18,877 nt of DNA from positions 1-18,877 of the forward strand of contig JAEZHP010000069.1 of NCBI GenBank assembly GCA_023416515.1, read 5' to 3'. Below, piece after piece: positions 1 to 6,896 of this stretch (its first letter is position 1; each line of letters opens with the position of its first letter). The DNA comes from Pseudomonadota bacterium. Lineage in GTDB: Bacteria > Pseudomonadota > Alphaproteobacteria > Sphingomonadales > Sphingomonadaceae. Below the pieces are notes generated by a model. It worked only from the letters and a program-made list of their open reading frames with translations. It was not told where the DNA came from and searched no databases. The translations under genes were made by a program, and so were the position numbers.

Positions 1-735
1 GCTCCGGCCCCTGCCGCCGCGCCCGCTGCTCCGCTCGAGACCGACATCCCGCACGAGGCCGTCAAGCTCTCCAACATGCGCAAGACGATCGCCCGCCGCC
101 TCACCGAGGCCAAGCAGACGATCCCGCACATCTACCTCACCGTCGACATCCGCCTCGACGCTCTGCTCAAGCTGCGCGGCGAGTTGAACGCCGGCCTGTC
201 GGGCCGCGGCGTCAAGCTCAGCGTCAACGACATGCTGATCAAGGCGCTCGCCGTGTCGCTGCTCGAGGTTCCGGAGTGCAACGTCAGCTTCACCCCTGAC
301 CAGCTGATCACCTACAGCCGCGCCGACATCTCCGTCGCGGTGTCGATCCCCGGCGGCCTGATCACTCCGATCATCGCCGACGCCGGCAACAAGAGCCTCA
401 GCGCGATCTCCAGGGAGATGATCGAGCTCGCCGGCCGCGCCAAGGAAGGCAAGCTCCAGCCCCACGAATATCAGGGCGGCACCGCGTCCATCTCCAACAT
501 GGGCATGTTCGGAATCAAGGCGTTCGACGCCGTCATCAACCCGCCCCAGGCGATGATCATGGCGATCGGTGCCGGCGAGAAGCGCCCCTACGTGATCGAC
601 GACTCGCTCCAGATCGCCACGATCATGTCGGCCACCGGCAGCTTCGACCACCGCGCCATCGACGGCGCCGACGGCGCCCGCCTGATGAAGGTCTTCAAGG
701 AACTGGTCGAAAGCCCGCTCGGGATGATCGCGTGA
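1..735 (+). CDS. pdhC: Dihydrolipoamide acetyltransferase (E2), 3' part, truncated by window start
   Basis: The open frame enters from the left edge and ends at TGA 733-735, giving the last 244 residues. The first ~20 residues are an Ala/Pro-rich linker, followed by the complete 2-oxoacid dehydrogenase acyltransferase catalytic domain. The active-site motif FDHRAIDGADGA is present, with the catalytic His at about residue 217 of the fragment and Asp at about 221. E2 moves the acetyl group from lipoamide to CoA and forms the core of the cytoplasmic dehydrogenase complex. The lipoyl and E1/E3-binding domains lie outside the window. An E3 gene follows at 1257, as in alphaproteobacterial pyruvate dehydrogenase operons, so PDH is preferred over the 2-oxoglutarate or branched-chain complex. 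That choice is inference from context. Oddity: a repeat-bordered DUF559 gene separates E2 from E3. Confidence 0.9.
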   Translation, partial: APAPAAAPAAPLETDIPHEAVKLSNMRKTIARRLTEAKQTIPHIYLTVDIRLDALLKLRGELNAGLSGRGVKLSVNDMLIKALAVSLLEVPECNVSFTPDQLITYSRADISVAVSIPGGLITPIIADAGNKSLSAISREMIELAGRAKEGKLQPHEYQGGTASISNMGMFGIKAFDAVINPPQAMIMAIGAGEKRPYVIDDSLQIATIMSATGSFDHRAIDGADGARLMKVFKELVESPLGMIA

Positions 736-737
736 TG

Positions 738-838
738 AGCCCCTCTCCCCCGACCCCTCTCTCGCGGAGGGGAAAGGGGAGTGAAGGGCGCGCACGAATA
801 GCCCCTCTCCCCTTGCGGGAGAGGGGTTGGGGAGAGGG
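738..838. repeat. Palindromic C/G-rich intergenic repeat, left copy next to DUF559
   Basis: This starts two bases after the E2 stop codon. It contains a degenerate unit (about 740-780) and a perfect hairpin unit: arm CCCCTCTCCC at 802-811, loop CTTGC at 812-816, arm GGGAGAGGGG at 817-826. A further GGGGAGAGGG follows at 829-838. The same core occurs inverted at 1217-1239 and again in this orientation at 18763-18785. It belongs to the REP-like class of dispersed intergenic palindromes (inference from the three copies in this window). The 829-838 tail lies directly before the DUF559 start and is Shine-Dalgarno-like. Confidence 0.85.
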
Positions 839-841
839 CAA

Positions 842-1264
842 GTGAGCCATCCGACGAGCAAGGAGCTTCGCGACCGCGCCAAGGCGATGCGCAGCGCCCC
901 GACCGAAGCCGAACACCGCCTCTGGCAGATCCTGCGGGCCAAACGTCTCGCCGGCTACAAATTCAGGCGCCAGATGCCGCTCGACCATTACATCGTCGAC
1001 TTCGTCTGCCTCGCCCATCGCCTGGTGATCGAGGCCGACGGCGGCCAGCATTCGCAAGAGTCGGATGCCTGCCGCGACGCTTACATCCGCTCCCAGGACT
1101 TTCGAATCCTGCGTTTCTGGAACGACGAGATTTTCACCAATGAGGATGGCGTGACGACCGCCATTCTCAATGCCCTCTCAACCCCTCTCCCTCCCACCGC
1201 TGCGCGGCGGGCCCCTCCCTCTCCCGCAAGGGGAGAGGGGCTTAATGGAGCACTTCATGCCTGA
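842..1264 (+). CDS. DUF559 domain protein, Vsr-like / PD-(D/E)XK nuclease-fold
   Basis: A 140-residue protein starting at GTG 842. TTG 827 is an alternative start, but GTG has a GGAGAGGG ribosome-binding sequence ending 4 bases upstream. Residues ~5-115 match the DUF559 family, a small restriction-endonuclease-like fold related to Vsr mismatch endonucleases. Visible family residues are the N-terminal PTEAEHRLW motif, Asp53 (IVDF), Glu64 and Asp66 (VIEADGGQH) and His70. The native partner or substrate of DUF559 proteins is not established. The last ~28 residues are Pro/Arg-rich and come from reading through the right-hand palindromic repeat. The stop at 1262-1264 overlaps the lpd start. The gene interrupts the E2-E3 operon in the same direction, and its ribosome-binding site and C-terminal coding sequence both come from flanking repeats, which suggests insertion as a repeat-gene-repeat unit. 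Confidence 0.85.
   Translation: MSHPTSKELRDRAKAMRSAPTEAEHRLWQILRAKRLAGYKFRRQMPLDHYIVDFVCLAHRLVIEADGGQHSQESDACRDAYIRSQDFRILRFWNDEIFTNEDGVTTAILNALSTPLPPTAARRAPPSPARGEGLNGALHA
1183..1240. repeat. Palindromic C/G-rich repeat, right copy, inverted relative to the left
   Basis: The core is CCCTCTCCC (1217-1225), loop GCAAG (1226-1230), GGGAGAGGG (1231-1239). This is the exact reverse complement of the 803-825 core. The outer half (1183-1211) includes a CCCCTCTCC arm and a CCGCTGCGCGGCGG inner palindrome, which corresponds to the outer half of the copy at 18763-18815 read on the other strand. It encodes the tail of the DUF559 protein, and its GGGAGAGGGG end lies 4 bases before ATG 1245. Confidence 0.85.
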
Positions 1265-2672
1265 CCAATATGACCTCATCGTGCTCGGCTCTGGGCCTGG
1301 CGGCTATGTCGCGGCGATCCGGGCGAGCCAGCTTGGCCTCAAGACCGCGATCGTGGAGCGCGAGCTGCTCGGCGGCATCTGCCTCAACTGGGGCTGCATC
1401 CCGACCAAGGCGCTTCTGCGCTCGGCCGAGATCTACCATTATATGCAGCACGCTTCCGCCTACGGCCTCGCCGCTCAGGCGATCAGCGCCGACCTCGACG
1501 CGGTCGTGAAGCGCAGCCGCGGAGTCGCCAAGCAGCTCAATCAGGGCGTCACGCACCTGATGAAGAAGAACAAGATCGCCGTGCACATGGGCGAGGGCAA
1601 GCTGACCGGCAAAGGCAAGCTCAGCGTCACCGACAAGGACGGCAAGACCAGCGAGCTTTCCGCCAAGCACATCATCGTCGCGACCGGCGCCCGCGCCCGC
1701 GATCTTCCGTTCGCTAAGGCCGACGGCAAGCGCATCTGGACCTATCGCCACGCGATGACCCCGCCCGAAATGCCGGGCAAATTGCTGGTCATCGGCTCCG
1801 GCGCGATCGGCATCGAGTTCGCCAGCTTCTACAACGACATGGGCGCCGAAGTGACGGTGGTCGAGATGCTCGACCGGATCGTGCCGGTGGAGGACGCCGA
1901 CGTCTCAGCCTTCCTCGAAAAGGCGCTGAAGAAGCAGGGCATGACGATCATGACCGGCGCCGGAGTCGAGAAGATCGAGGCGGGCGCGTCGGGCGTCAAA
2001 GCGAGCATCAAGGGCAAGGACGGCAAGGTCGTCACCGGCGACTTCAGCCACGTGATCGTCGCCATCGGCATCGTACCCAACACCGAGAATGTCGGCCTGG
2101 AGACGCTCGGAGTCGCCACCGACCGCGGCTTCATCCAGATCGATCCCTATGGCCGCACCAATGTCGACGGCATCTGGGCGATCGGCGACTGCGCGCCGGG
2201 GCCGTGGCTCGCGCACAAGGCCAGCCACGAGGGCGTCACCGCCGCCGAGGCGATCGCCCAGGCGCTCGGCAACAAGGACGTCCATCCGCACGCCCTCGAC
2301 AAGACCAACATCCCGGGCTGCACCTATTGCCATCCGCAGATCGCGTCGGTCGGCCTGACCGAGGCCAAGGCCAAGGAAGCGGGCCACGAGGTCAAGGTCG
2401 GAACCTTCCCCTTCATCGGCAACGGCAAGGCGATCGCGCTCGGCGAGGCGGAGGGCTTCGTCAAGACGGTGTTCGACGCCAAGACCGGCGAATTGCTCGG
2501 CGCCCACATGATCGGCGCCGAGGTCACCGAGCTGATCCAGGGCTATACGGTCGGCAAGCAGGCGGAGCTGGTCGAGACGGACTTCATGAACACCGTCTTC
2601 CCGCACCCGACCCTGTCCGAGATGATGCACGAGAGCGTCCTCGCGGCTTATGGGCGGCCACTGCACATTTGA
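1257..2672 (+). CDS. lpd: Dihydrolipoamide dehydrogenase (E3)
   Basis: A full-length 471-residue flavoprotein that reoxidises dihydrolipoamide on E2 using FAD and NAD+. Visible features are the FAD dinucleotide fold GSGPGG (residues 11-16), the redox disulfide Cys42/Cys47 in GGICLNWGCIPTKAL, an NAD-binding fold VIGSGAIGIEF (about 178-188), the second FAD motif AIGDCAPGPWLAHKA, and the C-terminal dimer-interface His450/Glu455 in FPHPTLSE that forms the active-site base of the partner subunit. ATG 1257 is chosen because GGAG (1247-1250) sits 6 bases upstream and MPDQYDLIVLGSG matches normal family N-termini. ATG 1245 is also in frame and preceded by repeat-derived GGGAGAGGGG. The frame stays open further upstream only because it reads through the repeat. 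The start overlaps the end of DUF559, so translational coupling is possible. Confidence 0.93.
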   Translation: MPDQYDLIVLGSGPGGYVAAIRASQLGLKTAIVERELLGGICLNWGCIPTKALLRSAEIYHYMQHASAYGLAAQAISADLDAVVKRSRGVAKQLNQGVTHLMKKNKIAVHMGEGKLTGKGKLSVTDKDGKTSELSAKHIIVATGARARDLPFAKADGKRIWTYRHAMTPPEMPGKLLVIGSGAIGIEFASFYNDMGAEVTVVEMLDRIVPVEDADVSAFLEKALKKQGMTIMTGAGVEKIEAGASGVKASIKGKDGKVVTGDFSHVIVAIGIVPNTENVGLETLGVATDRGFIQIDPYGRTNVDGIWAIGDCAPGPWLAHKASHEGVTAAEAIAQALGNKDVHPHALDKTNIPGCTYCHPQIASVGLTEAKAKEAGHEVKVGTFPFIGNGKAIALGEAEGFVKTVFDAKTGELLGAHMIGAEVTELIQGYTVGKQAELVETDFMNTVFPHPTLSEMMHESVLAAYGRPLHI

Positions 2673-2677
2673 CGGCA

Positions 2678-2711
2678 GCGGCCGGGCTTCGGCTCTGAGG
2701 TAGCCCGCCGC
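2678..2711. terminator. Hairpin between convergent genes, possible bidirectional terminator
   Basis: GCGGCCGGGCT (2678-2688) pairs with AGCCCGCCGC (2702-2711), leaving one bulged C. It lies in the 47-bp gap between the convergent lpd and receptor genes. There is no clear U-run on either side, so it is only a probable terminator. Confidence 0.4.
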
Positions 2712-2719
2712 CTTCGCTC

Positions 2720-4897
2720 TTACTGCCCCGGGAACGGGATTGGCGGGCCTACCGGCGCTTGCGGCTGGGGCAGGGGCTGCTGTCCCCTGCGGCCGAAGCT
2801 GTAGGTCAGCGCAAACTTCACTCGGGGCCCGTCCGAGAAATTCCGGCTCCTCGAGAGGACCGAGTTCGAGCGGGTGATCGTTTCGAACTCGGTTCCGAAA
2901 ATGTCGTCGACGGTCAGGACCGACTGGAGGCGGTCGGTGATCGCGTGCGACCAGGTGGCCGAGGCCCGGAAGAAGGCGGCCCGCTCGACCAGGCCGTCGT
3001 CATAAGGCCCCGAGAAGGTGGTGCTCAGGGTGACCCGGTCGGCGCCGCGCCGGCCGTCGGTGCCGTCGCGATAGTCGATCACCGCCGTGGCCGAATAGGT
3101 GCTGCTTGCCACCGTTCCGAAGAAACCGAAACCGTCCCGCTCGATGCGCCTGTCGATCAGGTTGGCGTTCAAATTGTAGCTCCAGCCGCGGAGTGGGGAG
3201 CCCTGAACCGCCAGCGCGACTCCGCTGTCCTGCCGCTCGCCGACATTGATCGGCTGGGTCAACAGGACACCGTCCGGGGTGAGCGTCGCGAAGGTGGAGA
3301 ACAGATCGTCGGTGATCCGGTGGAACACCGTCAGCGATATTGTCTGGCGCGCCACCTCGCCGCGCAGCCTGGCCTCGAACGCATCGGTCAGCTCGGGCCG
3401 CAAATTGGGGTTGCCGACGAACGCGCTGGTCGCATCCTGGAAGCGAAGCACAGGGCTCAGCTGTGGGATCTGCGGCCAGGCGATTCGCCGGGAATAGCTG
3501 AGATTGGCCGTCAGCCAGCTCGCGACCCGGCGCTCGTAACTCGCGCTTGGGAAGAGATGGAACTCGCTCCTGTCGGTGCCGAGGACAGGGTCGATCAGCT
3601 CATAGTCGCGATTCTCGCCCCTCAGGCCCGCGAGGACGGTCCCGCCGAGCAGAGGGAATTGAAGGCTTCCGTAAGCGGCCGTTTCGAAGATCGTTCCTTC
3701 GACCACCGCGACCGTCAGCGGCAGAGTTCCGCCGAACGGCAATTCCCCGCTCTGCTCGCTCCGGCTGTAGTCATACCCCTCATTGAGCGATCCGCCGACG
3801 AGAAGCCGCCAGCCTGTTCCGAGCGGCCGGACATAGTCGACCTTGAAGTTGCGGATGCGTGCGTCGGTATCGAGGCGCGACTGGAAAATCCGCCCGTTGA
3901 AGTCGGACGTCGATTGGCTGTTCGGGCTGAAGCTGAACTGCTGGATCGAGGCGGTGAGCAATTCCGCCGGACGCCGACCCTCCGCCCGATATTCGAGCGC
4001 GATATTGTTGCCGTTATAATCGAAGCGGTTGGTGGTCAGCTGGCTGATCGGGATCGCGGGCCCCGGGGTGATCAGCAGGTCCGAATCGATGTCGTTGCGC
4101 GCCTCGGCCGTGATCAGGCCGCCGGACAGGGTGATCGTCTTCTTGTCGCTCAGCCGGTAGGTGATCTGAGTGTTCGCATTGGCGAAGCGGAAGCGGCCCT
4201 CCACCTCCTGAGTCTCCAGCGTGTCGGGGATCGGGCTTGCCGGACTGAGGTTGATCCGCTCGCGGATCGCCTCGGTCTCGGTGCCGTTGCGGGTCACGCC
4301 CAGATTGCCGGTGATCGTCCAGTTGCCGCCGCTCCACGTCGGCGCGACCCGCGCTTCGTAGCTGCCGTAGCGGCCGACGCTCGCGGTCGCCGAGCCGCGC
4401 AGTCCGCCCCGGGCGTCGCGGCGCGTGATGATGTTGATGATCCCGCCGGTGCCCGAGGCCGAGAATTGGGCGCTGGGATTGGTCACCACCTCGATCCGGG
4501 CGATCTCGGAGCCCTGGAGGTCGCGAAGCACGTTGGGATTGGGTGACGGCCGCCCGTCGACGAGCACGGTCACTCCGGTCGTCCCGAGCAGCGCGACCGA
4601 GTTGTCGGGCTGAACCGTGACGGCCGGAATTCGGCCAAGGATGTCGAGCGCGTTCGAGGTCCGCGCCTGCGCGGTGTCGCGGACGAGATAGGTCTCGCGG
4701 TCGATCGAGATGCGCTGTTCCGATTGGGCGCGAACGACGATCACGTCTTCCGGCTGCGCCGCCTCCGCGGGAGGTGAAGAGGCTGGCGGCGGAGTTGGAG
4801 CCGGGGCCGGGACCGGAGCTGGAGCCGGAGCGGTCTGGGCATTCGCGACTGAGACGGGCGAAATCGCCGCGGCGGAGAGCAACAAGATACGGCGCAA
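2720..4897 (-). CDS. TonB-dependent outer-membrane receptor
   Basis: A 725-residue protein if started at TTG 4897. This start gives a clean signal peptide (MRRILLLSAAAIS..., cleavage after VANA at residue 20) and has GGGGGG about 7 bases upstream. In-frame ATGs further upstream (5191, 5108) would bury the signal sequence and are not favoured. After a Pro/Ala linker (about 22-48) comes the TonB-box-like DVIVV and a plug domain with VTVLVDGRPSPNP and FSASGTGGIINIITRR, then a β-barrel of the 'outer membrane beta-barrel family' type. It imports a ligand using the TonB/ExbBD system; the substrate cannot be read from the sequence. The last aromatic-ended strand FALTYSF is followed by ~26 Pro/Gln-rich residues, an unusual extension, since such barrels normally end at the strand. 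It is convergent with lpd. A perfect dyad lies upstream at 5006-5027. Confidence 0.85.
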   Translation of the reverse strand: MRRILLLSAAAISPVSVANAQTAPAPAPVPAPAPTPPPASSPPAEAAQPEDVIVVRAQSEQRISIDRETYLVRDTAQARTSNALDILGRIPAVTVQPDNSVALLGTTGVTVLVDGRPSPNPNVLRDLQGSEIARIEVVTNPSAQFSASGTGGIINIITRRDARGGLRGSATASVGRYGSYEARVAPTWSGGNWTITGNLGVTRNGTETEAIRERINLSPASPIPDTLETQEVEGRFRFANANTQITYRLSDKKTITLSGGLITAEARNDIDSDLLITPGPAIPISQLTTNRFDYNGNNIALEYRAEGRRPAELLTASIQQFSFSPNSQSTSDFNGRIFQSRLDTDARIRNFKVDYVRPLGTGWRLLVGGSLNEGYDYSRSEQSGELPFGGTLPLTVAVVEGTIFETAAYGSLQFPLLGGTVLAGLRGENRDYELIDPVLGTDRSEFHLFPSASYERRVASWLTANLSYSRRIAWPQIPQLSPVLRFQDATSAFVGNPNLRPELTDAFEARLRGEVARQTISLTVFHRITDDLFSTFATLTPDGVLLTQPINVGERQDSGVALAVQGSPLRGWSYNLNANLIDRRIERDGFGFFGTVASSTYSATAVIDYRDGTDGRRGADRVTLSTTFSGPYDDGLVERAAFFRASATWSHAITDRLQSVLTVDDIFGTEFETITRSNSVLSRSRNFSDGPRVKFALTYSFGRRGQQPLPQPQAPVGPPIPFPGQ

Positions 4898-5005
4898 ATC
4901 ACGACCCCCCAGCAAAAAGGTGCCGGGCAAGCTCGAAGAAGACGAAAGTCTCCCGCGTGCCGAACCCGGTTGGCGACCGATTGAATCTAAAAGGAGATCG
5001 CCCCT

Positions 5006-5027
5006 CCGTGTTAGGCCCCTAACACGG
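5006..5027. promoter_or_regulatory. Perfect 10-bp inverted repeat, candidate operator
   Basis: CCGTGTTAGG (5006-5015), spacer CC, then CCTAACACGG (5018-5027). It lies ~110 bp upstream of the receptor start on that gene's sense strand. A TTGACG (complement of 5039-5044) sits about 17 bases upstream of the dyad's centre, so the dyad could overlap a -10 region (TTAGGG, weak). This arrangement would suit repressor binding. The binding protein is unknown. Confidence 0.45.
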
Positions 5028-5307
5028 CAAGACAGCTTCGTCAAAGCCCTTCGAGGTTCGCTCGCTGCGGGGTTCGCGCCGCCGCCGTCGCCTTCGTAAT
5101 CGACTGTCATGTCCCGCCCTTCCGCATGTGCCCCCGCCGGAGAGGCGGTGTGAACAGCGCGGCCAAAGCGTCCGACGAGCGTGCAAGGCATGAGCAATTC
5201 CTGAGCATTGGCTGAAAAGCGCCGATCCAGGCCGAACGCGCGGCCGGGTCACCACAAAGGGCGGCAACGAGTTCCTCGCCGAAATCGTGACGAGGGTGGA
5301 ACAAATA

Positions 5308-5385
5308 GCCCCGACCTTGGTTTGGGATGGGCTCTGATGTCACGCAGGGCTCGGGGCGCGCGGCATGCTGCGCGCCCCTATTTTC
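5308..5385 (+). promoter_or_regulatory. Candidate attenuator / leader hairpins upstream of small lipoprotein
   Basis: A strong hairpin GGGGCGCG (5353-5360) : CGCGCCCC (5371-5378), with CGGCATGCTG between, is followed by TATTTT and resembles an intrinsic terminator. Its left arm overlaps TCGGGGC (5351-5357), which can instead pair perfectly with GCCCCGA (5308-5314). The two structures exclude each other, as in attenuators and riboswitches. The terminator ends ~20 bases before the lipoprotein start. No known riboswitch class was recognised, and no upstream coding gene exists for it to terminate. Confidence 0.4.
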
Positions 5386-5404
5386 AACGACAGGGGTTCG
5401 TCGA

Positions 5405-5671
5405 ATGAAGAGAATTGCGACTGTTGCGGGCCTCGCCTGCCTCGTCTCCCTCGCTGCCTGTAATCAGACTGCGAGCGAGAATAAGGCCGACAATGTCGAG
5501 GCGGCGGCGGAGAATCAGGCCGACATGCTGGACCAGCAGGCGGCCAACGCCTCGACCGACGCGGCCGAGGACAACATCGAGAACCGCGCCGACCAGGTTC
5601 GTCAGGACGGCGAGAACAAGGCTGAGGCGATCCGCGACGCGGGCGAGAACGCCGCCGAGAACAGCCACTAA
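5405..5671 (+). CDS. Small lipoprotein with ENxAD repeats
   Basis: An 88-residue protein starting at ATG 5405, with AGGGG about 9 bases upstream. It has a lipoprotein signal peptide with lipobox LAAC and modified Cys19. The mature part is highly charged and made of repeated ENKAD/ENQAD/ENRAD/ENKAE units (residues ~25-82), expected to form an amphipathic α-helix anchored to a membrane. The function is unknown; similar Ala/Asn/Glu-rich small lipoproteins are common in sphingomonads. It appears to be a single-gene transcript, with a possible attenuator before it and a strong terminator after it (5696-5723), which suggests an abundant or stress-related envelope protein (inference). Confidence 0.8.
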   Translation: MKRIATVAGLACLVSLAACNQTASENKADNVEAAAENQADMLDQQAANASTDAAEDNIENRADQVRQDGENKAEAIRDAGENAAENSH

Positions 5672-5695
5672 GTCTGGTTACCCTTTGCGGGGCTG

Positions 5696-5723
5696 GGGGC
5701 GTCGGGCGACCGGCGCCCCTTTT
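5696..5723 (+). terminator. Intrinsic terminator after the small lipoprotein
   Basis: GGGGCGTCGG (5696-5705), GCGA tetraloop of GNRA type, CCGGCGCCCC (5710-5719), then TTTT. The 10-bp stem has one G-U pair. It is 24 bases after the lipoprotein stop codon. Confidence 0.85.
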
Positions 5724-5848
5724 GCATGGCGGCGACGGCCTGATTGCTCTTCTCCAGGCCGGCACGAGGCCTCTGGAGATGGCGAGGAAAGCCCGCCATA
5801 CTCCCCGCTTCCGGCCGAGTCCGGGCCGGCAGCGAGGGGAGGGATCGC

Positions 5849-6277
5849 ATGGCGGAGACGTATAAGGGCAGCTGCTTCTGCGGCGGTGTCGCTATCGAGG
5901 CGCGCGGCGCGCCGGAAGCGATGGGCTATTGCCACTGCGGTTCGTGCCGCTCCTATTCGGGGGCTCCGGTCACCGCCTTCACCTTGTGGAAGGCGGGCGA
6001 CGTCGAGGTCACCCGCGGTGCCGACCGGCTCGCCAATTTCAACAAGACGGACTTCAGCGGCCGGCGTTACTGCGCGGACTGCGGCGGCCATGTCATGGTC
6101 GACCATCCCAGCCTGGGAATGATCGACGTCCACGCGGCGACCATTGCCGACCTGCCGTTCCAGCCGGCCGTCCACCTCCATTACCAGGAGACCGTGCTTC
6201 CGATGAAGGACGGCCTGCCCAAGTTCCGCGACTTCCCCGCCGACGTCGGCGGCTCCGGAGAGATGATGGCGGAATAG
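5849..6277 (+). CDS. GFA family (glutathione-dependent formaldehyde-activating enzyme / CENP-V-like) protein
   Basis: A 142-residue protein from ATG 5849, with GAGGGGAGGG 5 bases upstream. The zinc-binding cysteines typical of the GFA/CENP-V fold are all present: Cys9 and Cys11 (SCFCG), Cys28, Cys30 and Cys33 (CHCGSC), Cys75 and Cys78 (CADCGG). The founding member catalyses or assists S-hydroxymethylglutathione formation, but most family members have no proven activity, so the substrate is unassigned. It is convergent with the fixJ-like gene, whose stop lies 4 bases beyond. No formaldehyde-oxidation gene is adjacent. Confidence 0.88.
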   Translation: MAETYKGSCFCGGVAIEARGAPEAMGYCHCGSCRSYSGAPVTAFTLWKAGDVEVTRGADRLANFNKTDFSGRRYCADCGGHVMVDHPSLGMIDVHAATIADLPFQPAVHLHYQETVLPMKDGLPKFRDFPADVGGSGEMMAE

Positions 6278-6281
6278 GCGC

Positions 6282-6896
6282 CTAGGCGGACAGCTCCGCG
6301 ATCGTCACCATCCGAACCAGCTCGGACAGGCTCCCCGCGCCCATCTTGGTCATCACATTGGCGCGATAGACCTCGACGGTGCGGGGCGAGATGTCGAGCT
6401 CGTAGGCGATGACCTTGTTGGCCTGGCCCTCGACGAGGCCGTGGAGCACTTCGCGCTCGCGTTGGGAGAGGGTCGCCATCTTCGATTCCACCTCGGCTTT
6501 CTCCGCGTCGAGCTGGCTCCGGCCGCTGGCCCTGGCCAGGGCGGATCGGATCGCCCCGAGGATTGCGTCGTCGCTGAACGGCTTCTCGATGAAGTCGGCG
6601 ACTCCCTGCTTCATCGCCTCGATCGCCATCGGAACGTCGGCATGGCCGGTGATGACGATGACGGGGTGGGCGACGCCCTGCGCCTTCAGCCGCTCGATGA
6701 GCTGGAGCCCGCTCATCTCGGGCATCCGAACATCCGTGACGATGCAGCCCGGCTCGATCCCCGGCACGGCCTTCAGGAACTCGGTCGCCGCGGCATAGGT
6801 GCGAACCGCCATTCCGGCGCAGTCGATCAGGAATTCGAGCGAGTGGCGCGCCGAATCGTCGTCGTCGATCACATGGATCACCGGCTCACTCGCCAT
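6282..6896 (-). CDS. fixJ: FixJ-family response regulator
   Basis: A 204-residue two-domain regulator. The N-terminal receiver has the acidic patch Asp11-Asp14, phospho-acceptor Asp55 (IVTDVRMPEMSG), Thr83 (VIVITGHAD) and Lys105 (EKPF). The C-terminal LuxR-type helix-turn-helix (residues ~143-198) has LSQREREVL and ISPRTVEVYRANVM. The start ATG 6896 overlaps the sensor-kinase stop in ATGGCGAGTGA, so the pair is translationally coupled. The frame remains open upstream into the kinase gene, but that is an out-of-frame shadow. Phosphorylation by the adjacent FixL-like kinase is expected. The likely targets are the divergent oxidase/globin genes (inference from position). The symbol reflects family and gene pairing; nitrogen fixation is not implied. 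Confidence 0.92.
   Translation of the reverse strand: MASEPVIHVIDDDDSARHSLEFLIDCAGMAVRTYAAATEFLKAVPGIEPGCIVTDVRMPEMSGLQLIERLKAQGVAHPVIVITGHADVPMAIEAMKQGVADFIEKPFSDDAILGAIRSALARASGRSQLDAEKAEVESKMATLSQREREVLHGLVEGQANKVIAYELDISPRTVEVYRANVMTKMGAGSLSELVRMVTIAELSA

Larger units (their letters stand above)
4898..5404. other. Divergent intergenic region between receptor and lipoprotein genes
   Basis: About 507 bp with no convincing gene on either strand. It holds the receptor's upstream region, a perfect 22-bp dyad (5006-5027), a possible leader with competing hairpins (5308-5378), and the ribosome-binding AGGGG before the lipoprotein. Short frames here have third-position base use unlike the neighbouring genes. 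Confidence 0.6.

Noticed and set aside
738..1240. CRISPR-like or tandem repeat array
   Set aside because: The repeats are inverted intergenic palindromes separated by a gene, with no regular spacers and no cas genes.
2759..4546. Long open frame (595 codons) on the plus strand, antisense to the TonB-dependent receptor
   Set aside because: Lies entirely over the receptor, has Arg/Asp/Glu-rich composition typical of a reverse-frame shadow in GC-rich DNA, and shows no domain.
5107..5343. 78-codon minus-strand frame upstream of the receptor
   Set aside because: Its third-position base use is far less G/C-rich than real genes here, it has no convincing ribosome-binding site, and it matches no family.
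5190..5385. Possible 6S RNA or SRP RNA in the receptor/lipoprotein gap
   Set aside because: It ends in a terminator and could be transcribed, but the conserved SRP GGAAGG loop region and the long 6S hairpin with central bubble are not visible.
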